A stretch of 26,440 nucleotides of DNA, taken from the NCBI GenBank assembly GCA_043740415.1, contig JAYUCJ010000138.1:1-26440 (forward strand), in the 5' to 3' direction. The notes beneath the pieces are model-generated. The model saw only the letters and a list, made by a program, of their open reading frames with translations, was not told the origin of the DNA and did not search any database. Shown here one piece after another: positions 7,605 through 15,023 of this stretch; position 1 is the first letter of the stretch, and every line of letters starts with the position of its first letter. The DNA comes from Aalborgiella sp043740415 (GTDB lineage Bacteria > Pseudomonadota > Gammaproteobacteria > Burkholderiales > Burkholderiaceae_C). A program made the position numbers and the translations under genes.

Positions 7605-8483
7605 ATGTTTCACGGATTTACAACCAATCAGGTTCAAGGCCCCGCTGGCCCGCTGCACACCCTGCGCGGCGGTCAAGGTGCGCCCTTGCTGTTGCTGCAC
7701 GGTCACCCGCAATCGCACGTCATGTGGCACTTGGTGGCGGACGAGCTGGAAAAGCATTTCACCGTGGTGATGATGGATTTGCGCGGTTATGGCGATTCGG
7801 TGCGTGCGCCGGCGGATGCTGAGCACCACAATTACGCCAAGCGCAACATGGCGCTGGATGCCCTCGCCGTGATGAAGCACTACGGGTTTGACCGCTTTCA
7901 AGTCATGGCGCATGACCGTGGGGCACGGGTGGCACATCGGCTGGCGGTTGACCACCCAGAGGCAGTGCAGCGTTTGTTAGTCTTGGACATCGCGCCAACC
8001 TTGGCCATGTATGACCACACCACCGACGCCTTTGCCCGCGCTTATTGGCACTGGTTCTTTTTGATCCAACCGGCGCCCCTGCCCGAAAGCTTGATCGAGC
8101 TGGACCCTGTGCGCTACATGCGCAGCTTGATGGGCAAGCGCCATGCGGGACTGGATGCCTTCACGCCCGCTGCATTGGCCGAATACGAGCGCTGCGCCTT
8201 GATTCCAGGCACGGCCACCAGCATGTGCGAAGACTACCGCGCTGCCGCAACGGTTGACTTGGTGCACGACCGTGCTGATGTGGCCGCTGGGCGCCAGCTA
8301 ACGCAACCCCTGCGCGTGCTGTGGGGTGAGCATGGCGTGGTCGACAAATGCTTCAACGTGCTGGGTCTGTGGCGCGAGCGGGCCACCGATGTCTCTGGCG
8401 CGAGCTTGCCCTGCGGACACTACATCGCCGAAGAAGCTCCCCAATTGCTGCTGGCCGAAGCGCTCCAATTTTTCAAACCCTGA
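7605..8483 (+). CDS. Haloacetate (fluoroacetate) dehalogenase-type alpha/beta hydrolase
   Basis: This is an alpha/beta hydrolase of the haloacetate dehalogenase group, which converts haloacetates to glycolate and halide. The hallmark residues can be read in order. HGHPQ is the oxyanion region. AHDRGAR carries the nucleophile Asp and the two Arg that bind the substrate carboxylate. LDI carries the acid Asp. YWHWFFLIQPAPLPE carries the His-Trp halide pocket. EDYRA carries the third pocket residue, Tyr. CGHYIAEEAP carries the catalytic His. Spacing matches that recalled for the Rhodopseudomonas enzyme within a few residues. An ATG also exists at 7593, but GAGGGA inside that lead sits six bases before the ATG at 7605, so 7605 (292 residues) is preferred. 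Substrate use is inferred, not shown; some relatives prefer chloroacetate. Confidence 0.88.
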   Translation: MFHGFTTNQVQGPAGPLHTLRGGQGAPLLLLHGHPQSHVMWHLVADELEKHFTVVMMDLRGYGDSVRAPADAEHHNYAKRNMALDALAVMKHYGFDRFQVMAHDRGARVAHRLAVDHPEAVQRLLVLDIAPTLAMYDHTTDAFARAYWHWFFLIQPAPLPESLIELDPVRYMRSLMGKRHAGLDAFTPAALAEYERCALIPGTATSMCEDYRAAATVDLVHDRADVAAGRQLTQPLRVLWGEHGVVDKCFNVLGLWRERATDVSGASLPCGHYIAEEAPQLLLAEALQFFKP

Positions 8484-8504
8484 TTTTTAACCCACCTATA
8501 AGCC

Positions 8505-9611
8505 ATGAATACAACAACACACAACACTGGTAAAAAACGCATCGCCGTCATCGCCGGAGATGGCATTGGCAAAGAAGTCATGCCCGAGGGCATTCGCGTG
8601 ATGGAAGCTGCCGCCAGCAAGTATGGCATTGACCTGCAGTTTGACCATTTCGACTTTGCCAGCTGGGACTACTATGAAAAGCACGGCCAGATGATGCCGG
8701 ACAACTGGAAAGAGCAGATTGGCGGCCACGATGCGATTTACTTTGGCGCGGTAGGCTGGCCTGACAAAATCGCCGACCATGTGTCGCTGTGGGGCTCGCT
8801 GATTTTGTTCAGACGCGAGTTTGACCAGTACGTCAACCTGCGCCCCGCACGCTTGATGCCCGGCATTGTTTGCCCGGTGGTGCGTCGCGATGGCAGCCCA
8901 CGCCAGCCCGGTGAGATTGACTTTTACATCGTGCGCGAAAACACCGAAGGCGAATACTCCAGCATAGGCGGCAAAGCCTTCCCAGGCACAGACCGCGAGT
9001 TTGTCGTGCAAGACGCCATCTTCACGCGCTTTGGTGTGGACCGGGTGCTGAAGTTTGCCTTTGAGCTGGCGCAATCACGCCCTAAAAAGCATTTAACCAG
9101 CGCCACAAAATCCAACGGTATTTCGATTTCTATGCCTTACTGGGATGAGCGCGTCGAAGCCATGGCGAAGAACTACCCCGCCCTCAAGCTGGACAAGTTT
9201 CACATCGATATTTTGACGGCGCACTTTGTACAGCGTCCTGACTTTTTTGACGTGGTGGTGGCCAGCAATCTGTTTGGCGATATTTTGAGCGACTTGGGCC
9301 CGGCCTGCACCGGCACGATAGGCATCGCACCCAGCGCCAACCTGAACCCCGAGCGCACCTTTCCGTCGCTGTTTGAGCCGGTGCATGGCTCGGCACCGGA
9401 CATCGCAGGCCGCAACATTGCCAACCCGATTGGTCAAATCTGGTGTGGCGCGATGATGCTGGAGTTTTTGGGCCACAAAGACGCGCACGATGGCGTGTTG
9501 GCGGCGATTGAAAAAGTTTTGGCGGCGGGCAGTGATGCCCCGCGCACACCCGATTTGGGTGGTAGCGCCAGCACGCAAGACGTGGGGCGTGCGATCGCGG
9601 CGGCGCTATAA
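8505..9611 (+). CDS. ttuC: Tartrate dehydrogenase / D-malate-type beta-decarboxylating dehydrogenase
   Basis: This is a 368-residue NAD- and divalent-metal-dependent enzyme of the isopropylmalate/isocitrate dehydrogenase fold, in the tartrate dehydrogenase / D-malate decarboxylase subgroup. Visible landmarks are RIAVIAGDGIGKEVMPEGIR at the N-terminus, LILFRREFDQYVNLRPARL with the substrate Arg, the conserved FYIVRENTEGEYSS loop, and NLFGDILSDLGPACTGTIGI with the metal-binding Asp. The nucleotide-binding FEPVHGSAPDIAGRNIANP follows. Such enzymes oxidise tartrate, D-malate or related hydroxy acids to keto acids or CO2 plus pyruvate or glycerate. It starts 22 bases after the dehalogenase stop and is probably co-transcribed. 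The family is secure; the physiological substrate is not. Confidence 0.93.
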   Translation: MNTTTHNTGKKRIAVIAGDGIGKEVMPEGIRVMEAAASKYGIDLQFDHFDFASWDYYEKHGQMMPDNWKEQIGGHDAIYFGAVGWPDKIADHVSLWGSLILFRREFDQYVNLRPARLMPGIVCPVVRRDGSPRQPGEIDFYIVRENTEGEYSSIGGKAFPGTDREFVVQDAIFTRFGVDRVLKFAFELAQSRPKKHLTSATKSNGISISMPYWDERVEAMAKNYPALKLDKFHIDILTAHFVQRPDFFDVVVASNLFGDILSDLGPACTGTIGIAPSANLNPERTFPSLFEPVHGSAPDIAGRNIANPIGQIWCGAMMLEFLGHKDAHDGVLAAIEKVLAAGSDAPRTPDLGGSASTQDVGRAIAAAL

Positions 9612-9637
9612 AGCTATAGACTAAAAACCTAAGCGCA

Positions 9638-10531
9638 TCATTCCCAAAGCGGCAAAACCTGCGCCTTGAGTCGTTTTTGTCGCGCTTCGTAATCGGGCAA
9701 CACACTGGCCAAGGTTGCCCAAAAGCGCGGGCTGTGGTTGAGCTCACGCAGGTGGCTCAGTTCATGCGCCACCACGTAGTCAATCACGTCGGGGCTGAAC
9801 TGCATCAACCGCCAGTGCAGGCGAATCGTGCCATCGGCCTTGGCGCTGCCCCAGCGGGTGTTGGCGTTGGTCAGCGTCATGGTTTTCCACTGCACGCCCA
9901 GCAGCGGCGCAAAATGGTTCATGCGGGCCGTGTAATGTTGCGTGGCTTGTTGCAGCAGCCATTTCTTGGTGGTGTCGCGGATTTTTTTCTCGCTTGATAC
10001 GGCGGGTAACGCCAGCGTCAAGTCCCAGGTCTTGCTTGTTTGATTGTTCGCAGCTAGCGTCGTCGCAGCGGCGTGCGGGTCAACGCTGACCTGCAGCATG
10101 CCACCCAAATACGCCAACTGCGCACCCGCCTGCCAATCCATCTTCAGCGCCGCCATGCGCTCTTCGCGCTGCTGCATACCGCTGAGTTTAAGAACGATCC
10201 AACGGCCTTTTTCTTGTACGGCTGCTTCGATGCTGGGTTGCGTCATGCCAAAAGGCGCACGCACGGATAAGCCTACCGAGCTAACACTGAAGGTCATGGT
10301 GCGCCTGCGGCTGCGCAACAGCTCGTAGTTCACCGCACGGCCCTCTAACCGCGTTTTCTGGCTGGCCTGTGGGTGGTGCGAAAAAACATCGCCAGCAACG
10401 GGAAGCAGAGCTGTTTGTGCAGGCCTTGCTTTTTTAGGTTTAGCTTCGGCCTTGGGTCGCGCTTTTGGCGCGGGCTGGACCACCGGTGCAACATCAAACA
10501 AATCCAGCGTGAACTTCAGCAAGCGCAGCAT
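9638..10531 (-). CDS. YgjP-type (DUF45) zinc metallopeptidase-like protein
   Basis: This is a 297-residue protein with the SprT/YgjP metallopeptidase domain in its C-terminal two-thirds. The zinc site HELSH is at residues 256-260, with a third His at 266 (NHSPRFW), preceded by the conserved NTRWGSAKADGTIRLHWRL block. The N-terminal 65 residues are a Lys/Ala/Pro-rich, probably disordered extension (for example KARPKAEAKPKKARPAQ), followed by YELLRSRRRTMTFSV at the domain start. Its cellular target is unknown. It follows plsC by 13 bases and so is the last gene of the corC-lnt-glyQS-gmhB-plsC operon. It ends 27 bases from the convergent ttuC, with no hairpin in the gap. Confidence 0.88.
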   Translation of the reverse strand: MLRLLKFTLDLFDVAPVVQPAPKARPKAEAKPKKARPAQTALLPVAGDVFSHHPQASQKTRLEGRAVNYELLRSRRRTMTFSVSSVGLSVRAPFGMTQPSIEAAVQEKGRWIVLKLSGMQQREERMAALKMDWQAGAQLAYLGGMLQVSVDPHAAATTLAANNQTSKTWDLTLALPAVSSEKKIRDTTKKWLLQQATQHYTARMNHFAPLLGVQWKTMTLTNANTRWGSAKADGTIRLHWRLMQFSPDVIDYVVAHELSHLRELNHSPRFWATLASVLPDYEARQKRLKAQVLPLWE

Positions 10532-10544
10532 GGCGGGCTAGGGT

Positions 10545-11306
10545 TTATTTGGTCGCTTCAGGACCGTACGCTTCTGGATCTAGGCGGCGCATTTCAGCTT
10601 CGATCCAAGCTTCCACTTCACGCATCAACTCAGCCGGTTCGCGACCGATGCTTGGAATGGGTTGGCCGATTGAAATATCCACCACGCCTGGCGTTTTGAT
10701 GAAGGCTTTTTTGGGCCAGCATCTGGCGGACGTGACAGCGACAGGCACCACCGGCGCGCCCGTTTCGATCGCCAAGCGTGTGCCGCCGGTTTTGTACGTG
10801 CCTTTTTGTCCGCGTGGGATGCGTGTGCCTTCAGGAAACATGATCACCCATGTGCCTTTGTCCAACAAGCGTTTCCCCTGCTCAACGACTTTGCCAAAAG
10901 CCTGCGTACCCTGTTTGCGATCAATATGAATCATGTCCATACTGCCGATGGCCCAGCCGAAAAAGGGGATTTGCAACAACTCTTTTTTAAACACATAAGC
11001 CAAAGGATGTGGCATCAGGGCGATCATAGAAAACGTCTCCCACAGTGATTGGTGCTTGACCAGCAAAATCGCCGCGTCCGTTTCGCCTGTGGGTAGGTTT
11101 TCCCAACCCGTCACACGGTTGCGAATGCCTAAAATAGCCGTGCCGCCGTTGACAGACAATCGCAGCCAGTTGACGCACACGGCATACACCATTTTTGGGT
11201 TGCCAAACAGGCGCAGCACCACCGCGGCCAAAGCCCACGGTATCACCGTCACCGCCATCAAGGCCGTGTGCAGCACGGCGCGGACAAAATTGATCACGCG
11301 GTTCAT
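10545..11306 (-). CDS. plsC: 1-acyl-sn-glycerol-3-phosphate acyltransferase
   Basis: PlsC adds the second acyl chain to lysophosphatidic acid, giving phosphatidic acid for membrane lipid synthesis. The 253-residue protein has an N-terminal membrane segment (about 12-35), the acyltransferase block at KHQSLWET (His85, catalytic), the FKKELLQIPFFGWAIG block, and the FPEGTR glycerol-phosphate site (157-162). The acidic partner of the catalytic His is Glu90 (HX4E) instead of the textbook HX4D, as seen in a subgroup of this family. Its ATG overlaps the gmhB stop by four bases, so translation is coupled. GmhB and PlsC both feed the cell envelope. Confidence 0.93.
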   Translation of the reverse strand: MNRVINFVRAVLHTALMAVTVIPWALAAVVLRLFGNPKMVYAVCVNWLRLSVNGGTAILGIRNRVTGWENLPTGETDAAILLVKHQSLWETFSMIALMPHPLAYVFKKELLQIPFFGWAIGSMDMIHIDRKQGTQAFGKVVEQGKRLLDKGTWVIMFPEGTRIPRGQKGTYKTGGTRLAIETGAPVVPVAVTSARCWPKKAFIKTPGVVDISIGQPIPSIGREPAELMREVEAWIEAEMRRLDPEAYGPEATK

Positions 11307-11875
11307 GGTGCTTTTTTCTCTTGGTCTTTTTCGCGGGTGATGATGAAGTCGGCAAAGGCGGCCAGGTCATGGTGCGTTATGGTGTTTTTGGGGTAGGTGT
11401 CTGGCAAGGGCTGGCCGCGCAAATGCAAAGCATTGCCCGTCAGCACCAAATGCGGCTCGCAGCCAGCTGCAGCAGCGGCTTGCATGTCACGCAAGCTATC
11501 GCCCACAGTGGGAATCAAATGGGCATCGACCCCTGTGCGCTCGATGATTTGCTCAAACAAGCCTGGCAAGGGCTTGCGGCAGCTGCAATTGTCGGTGGGT
11601 GTGTGCGGGCAGTAAAACACCGCATCCATACGCCCGCCTAAACCTGTCAGTAGCTTGTGCATTTTGGCGTGCATGGCGTTCAGCGCGGCCACATCAAACA
11701 AGCCGCGCCCCAGCCCCGACTGGTTGCTGGCGATGATGGTGCGCCAGCCAGCGTGGTTCAGCTTGGCCACCGCCTCCAAGGCACCCGGCAGCGGGATCCA
11801 CTCCTCAGGCGACTTGACGAAGTCGGCACGCTCTTCGTTGATGGTGCCGTCGCGGTCTAGGATGATGAGTTTCAT
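11303..11875 (-). CDS. gmhB: D-glycero-beta-D-manno-heptose-1,7-bisphosphate 7-phosphatase
   Basis: GmhB removes the 7-phosphate of heptose bisphosphate in the ADP-heptose pathway for the lipopolysaccharide core. It is a HAD phosphatase. The nucleophile motif LDRDGTIN lies at the N-terminus (D7, D9), ASNQSGLGRG is motif II, and the structural zinc site is CPHTPTDNCSCRKP. GDSLRDMQAA is motif IV. A TTG at 11890 would add five residues and overlap glyS; the ATG at 11875 starts MKLIILDRDG as expected (190 residues) and lies 11 bases after the glyS stop. HAD relatives act on histidinol phosphate, but the zinc motif and lipid-gene neighbour favour GmhB. Confidence 0.93.
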   Translation of the reverse strand: MKLIILDRDGTINEERADFVKSPEEWIPLPGALEAVAKLNHAGWRTIIASNQSGLGRGLFDVAALNAMHAKMHKLLTGLGGRMDAVFYCPHTPTDNCSCRKPLPGLFEQIIERTGVDAHLIPTVGDSLRDMQAAAAAGCEPHLVLTGNALHLRGQPLPDTYPKNTITHHDLAAFADFIITREKDQEKKAP

Positions 11876-11886
11876 AGGAGGCCTAT

Positions 11887-14076
11887 TCAAGTCGCCAGTT
11901 TGGACAAATCAGCCACGCGGTTCATCGCTTCGTGCAGGCTTTTCAGCAGACCCTGGCGGTTCAGGCGCAGGTCGAGTTCTTCGGCATTGACCATGACACC
12001 GTCAAAAAACGCATCGACCGGTGCACGTAAGGCAGCTAGCGTTTGCAGCGAAGCGGTGTAGTCACCCGCTTCAAACTGCGCTTTGGCTTTAGGAGCGACC
12101 TCGTTCATCGCCGCAAACAACGCGATTTCGGCCGGTTCTTTCAGCAATATTTCGCTGACATGCGGGTCAACAATCGCCGCTTCTTGCGCTTTTTTGAGGA
12201 TGTTGGTGATGCGTTTGTTGGCGGCAGCGAGGGCGGCGGCTTCGGGCAGGGCGGCGAAGGCGCGGACGGCTTCTAGGCGAGAGACGAGCGTTAGCCAATC
12301 GTAAGCGTCCACCTCTAGAACCGCCTCAACCTCTTGTGCCAAATATCCGAGCTCGGATCGTAGATAGGTGTTTAATCTCTCGGATAAAAATCTTTCGAGA
12401 GCCACTAGCCACACAGGTACTGGACTTTCACCGACAGTACCTTTTAGTATTTCCACGAATTCTAGCCGTGCCATGTCGAGTATGTCACTCAGTCGTAGGT
12501 TGAGGTGTCGTTCAAATAGCAGTCGGACGATGCCGAGGCCGTGCCGACGCAACGCAAACGGGTCTTTGTCACCCGTTGGCAAATTGCCAATGCCAAACAT
12601 GCCCACCAGCGTTTCCAGCTTGTCCGCCAAGGCAACGACCACGCCAACTTGATTCCGCGGCAAGGTGTCACCGGCAAAACGCGGTTTGTAGTGGTCTTCA
12701 ATGGCGTCGGCTACATCAACGCTCAATCCGTCATTTAACGCGTAATAGCGACCCATGGTGCCCTGCAATTCTGGGAATTCACCCACCATGTCGGTGACCA
12801 AATCGGATTTGGCTAGATGAGCCGCCTGATCCGCTTGCGCAGCCAAAACGTCGCCACCCAACTGCTGGCCAATGGCTTTGGCTATGGCTCTAACGCGAAG
12901 TATGCGCTCACCTTGCGAACCGAGTTTGTTGTGGTACACCACCTTGTCCAGCCCCGCGACGCGGGATTCCAGCGTCTTCTTGCGGTCTTGGTCAAAGAAA
13001 AACTTGGCATCGGCCAAGCGCGGACGCACCACGCGCTCGTTGCCGCCAATCACCGCGCTGGCGTCAGTTGGGCTGATGTTGCTGACGACTAGGAACTTAT
13101 TACTCAGCTTGCCGGCAGCGTCCAGCAGTGGGAAGTACTTTTGATTCGCCTTCATAGTCAAAATCAAGCACTCTTGCGGCACGGCGAGGAATTCAGCCTC
13201 GAAACTGCAGGTCAGCACGTTCGGGCGCTCGACCAAGCCAGTCACCTCGTCCAACAGTGCAGCATCGTCAATCGGCGTGTACGTTGTGCCGTCTGCAGCG
13301 CCAGCCTTAGCGGCTGCAGCGACCAATTGGCGCTCAATCTCCGCACGGCGTTCGGCAAAGCTGGCGATGACGGCGCCGTCTTTGCGCAGCGTTGCGGCGT
13401 AGCTGTCCGCATCGGCAATCACCACGGGCGACACAGCAGCTTCAAACCGGTGGCCCAGTGTTTCCCGCCCTGATTTAAGGCCTAAAACAGTGATAGCCGG
13501 CGTATTTACTCCATGTAGTGCTACTAATTTATGAGCAGGGCGAACAAAACTGACGCTACTCCAGCCCGGCATCTCGCAGTTTTGCGCCAGCTGGTAGCTC
13601 ATCACTTTGGGGATGGGCAGTTTGGCTATTGCCTCGGACACAGCTTTTTGCAAGCCTTCAGCCAACAAAACGCCCGTGACCAGGCTGTCGTAAAACAGGG
13701 CTTCGGCTTTGCCGTCCATGGCGCGTTTTAGACCCGCAACGGCGGAAGCATCCGCGCCCAAGGCTTGCAGTTTTTTCAACAACGCGGGTGTCGCATTCCC
13801 CGCCGCATCCAAAGCCACGCTGACAGGCATGAGTTTTTGCGACACAGCTTTGTCGGCAGCCTGTGCCGCCACAGCGGTGATGTGCGCGGCCAGCCGGCGT
13901 GGCGTAGCAAAGGGCGTGACCACGACGTCTGTCTGGGCCAAACCCTGGCTCTGCAGGGACGCGGCCAGCGTGCTGGCAAAGGCTTCGCCGAGTTTTTTCA
14001 GGGCTTTGGGGGGCAGTTCTTCGACGAACAGTTCCACCAATAAGTTAGCGGATAAATTTTGCGTTGTCATGTTCAT
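11887..14076 (-). CDS. glyS: Glycine-tRNA ligase beta subunit
   Basis: GlyS is the large tRNA-binding subunit of the bacterial (alpha-beta)2 glycyl-tRNA synthetase. The 729-residue chain begins LLVELFVEELPPKALKKLGE. It contains RRLAAHITAVA, KLPIPKVM, the NERVVRPRLADAKFFFDQDR block and the HD-like region around YKPRFAGDTLPRNQVGVVVA. It also has GDKDPFALRRHGLG and a C-terminal anticodon-binding helical domain ending LDLRLNRQGLLKSLHEAMNR. It overlaps glyQ by four bases. About residues 182-196 (HKLVALHGVNTPAIT) are encoded by a copy of the dispersed repeat at 13494-13533, yet the segment from FVRP to GHRF is as long as the E. coli one as I recall it. A second ATG two codons downstream is equally possible. 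Identification is secure. Confidence 0.98.
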   Translation of the reverse strand: MNMTTQNLSANLLVELFVEELPPKALKKLGEAFASTLAASLQSQGLAQTDVVVTPFATPRRLAAHITAVAAQAADKAVSQKLMPVSVALDAAGNATPALLKKLQALGADASAVAGLKRAMDGKAEALFYDSLVTGVLLAEGLQKAVSEAIAKLPIPKVMSYQLAQNCEMPGWSSVSFVRPAHKLVALHGVNTPAITVLGLKSGRETLGHRFEAAVSPVVIADADSYAATLRKDGAVIASFAERRAEIERQLVAAAAKAGAADGTTYTPIDDAALLDEVTGLVERPNVLTCSFEAEFLAVPQECLILTMKANQKYFPLLDAAGKLSNKFLVVSNISPTDASAVIGGNERVVRPRLADAKFFFDQDRKKTLESRVAGLDKVVYHNKLGSQGERILRVRAIAKAIGQQLGGDVLAAQADQAAHLAKSDLVTDMVGEFPELQGTMGRYYALNDGLSVDVADAIEDHYKPRFAGDTLPRNQVGVVVALADKLETLVGMFGIGNLPTGDKDPFALRRHGLGIVRLLFERHLNLRLSDILDMARLEFVEILKGTVGESPVPVWLVALERFLSERLNTYLRSELGYLAQEVEAVLEVDAYDWLTLVSRLEAVRAFAALPEAAALAAANKRITNILKKAQEAAIVDPHVSEILLKEPAEIALFAAMNEVAPKAKAQFEAGDYTASLQTLAALRAPVDAFFDGVMVNAEELDLRLNRQGLLKSLHEAMNRVADLSKLAT
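13494..13533 (+). repeat. Dispersed short repeat, copy E, inside glyS
   Basis: TAGCCGGCGTATTTACT is identical over 17 bases to the copy inside yidC, and it is followed by a diverged GTGCTACTAATTTATGAGC tail. It lies antisense to glyS and stays open in the same frame as in yidC, giving VNTPA in both proteins. Confidence 0.72.
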
Positions 14077-15011
14077 ACTGCCTTCTCCACCTTTTTGGCG
14101 GATGTTGTCGGCATCAGGGGAGCCACTTGCGCGACCCAGTCGCGCGGCGCCATCGGGTAGCCCAGCCGTTCACGGCTCTCCAGATAACTCTGCGCCACGC
14201 TGCGCGAGATGTTGCGGATGCGTCCCATGTAGGCCGCCCGTTCGGTCACGCTGATACTGCCACGGGCGTCCAGCAAATTGAAGGTGTGCGCCGCTTTGAG
14301 CACCTGCTCGTAGGCGGGCAGGGCGAGCTGTTGTTCCATCAAATACTTGGCCTGTTTCTCATGCGCCTTAAACGCCGTGAACAAAAAGTCCACGTCGCTG
14401 TGCTCAAAGTTGTAGGCCGATTGTTCCTTTTCATTTTGCAGGTACACATCGCCATAGCTCATGGTCTCGGTGTATTTGAGGTCATAAACGCTGTCCACAC
14501 CCTGCAAATACATGGCCAGACGCTCCAGCCCGTAGGTGATCTCGCCGGTGATGGGCTTGCAGTCGATACCGCCGACCTGCTGGAAGTAGGTGAACTGCGT
14601 CACCTCCATGCCATTGAGCCAGACTTCCCAGCCCAAGCCCCACGCGCCCAGCGTCGGGTTTTCCCAGTCGTCCTCGACAAAACGGACGTCGTTTTTCTTC
14701 AAATCAAAGCCCAAAGCTTCTAGCGAGCCGAGGTACAAATCCAAAATATTGGCGGGGGCGGGTTTCAACACCACTTGGTACTGGTAATAGTGCTGCAAGC
14801 GGTTCGGGTTTTCGCCATAACGACCGTCTTTCGGGCGGCGGCTGGGCTGCACGTAGGCGGCTTTCCACGGCTCGGGGCCAAGCGCTCTTAAAAATGTCGC
14901 TGTGTGGGATGTGCCGGCACCGACTTCCATGTCGTAGGGTTGCAAGAGGGCGCAGCCCTGGGCGTCCCAGTAGGACTGGAGTTTGAGAATGATTTGCTGG
15001 AATGTAAGCAT
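14073..15011 (-). CDS. glyQ: Glycine-tRNA ligase alpha subunit
   Basis: GlyQ is the catalytic class II subunit that activates glycine. The 312-residue protein begins MLTFQQIILKLQSYWDAQGC. It has the motif region TSHTATFLRALGPEPWKAAY, then QPSRRPKDGRYGENPNRLQ, followed by the strongly conserved FVEDDWENPTLGAWGLGWEV and YGLERLAMYLQGV. The tail after PRDWVAQVAP is short and variable. Its stop overlaps the glyS start by four bases and it lies 12 bases downstream of lnt, so it belongs to the corC-lnt-glyQS operon. No strong ribosome site is seen before the ATG. Confidence 0.98.
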   Translation of the reverse strand: MLTFQQIILKLQSYWDAQGCALLQPYDMEVGAGTSHTATFLRALGPEPWKAAYVQPSRRPKDGRYGENPNRLQHYYQYQVVLKPAPANILDLYLGSLEALGFDLKKNDVRFVEDDWENPTLGAWGLGWEVWLNGMEVTQFTYFQQVGGIDCKPITGEITYGLERLAMYLQGVDSVYDLKYTETMSYGDVYLQNEKEQSAYNFEHSDVDFLFTAFKAHEKQAKYLMEQQLALPAYEQVLKAAHTFNLLDARGSISVTERAAYMGRIRNISRSVAQSYLESRERLGYPMAPRDWVAQVAPLMPTTSAKKVEKAV

Positions 15012-15023
15012 AGGTGGATCATT

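Noticed and set aside
9603..9640. GCTATAAAGCTATAG and CCTAAGCGC between ttuC and the metallopeptidase as a repeat copy
   Set aside because: There is no CGGCGTATTT core and the order of parts is wrong; at most a very decayed remnant.
10629..11060. PlsC HX4E in place of HX4D as a broken active site
   Set aside because: The other acyltransferase motifs are intact, and HX4E-type proteins are, as I recall, a normal subgroup.
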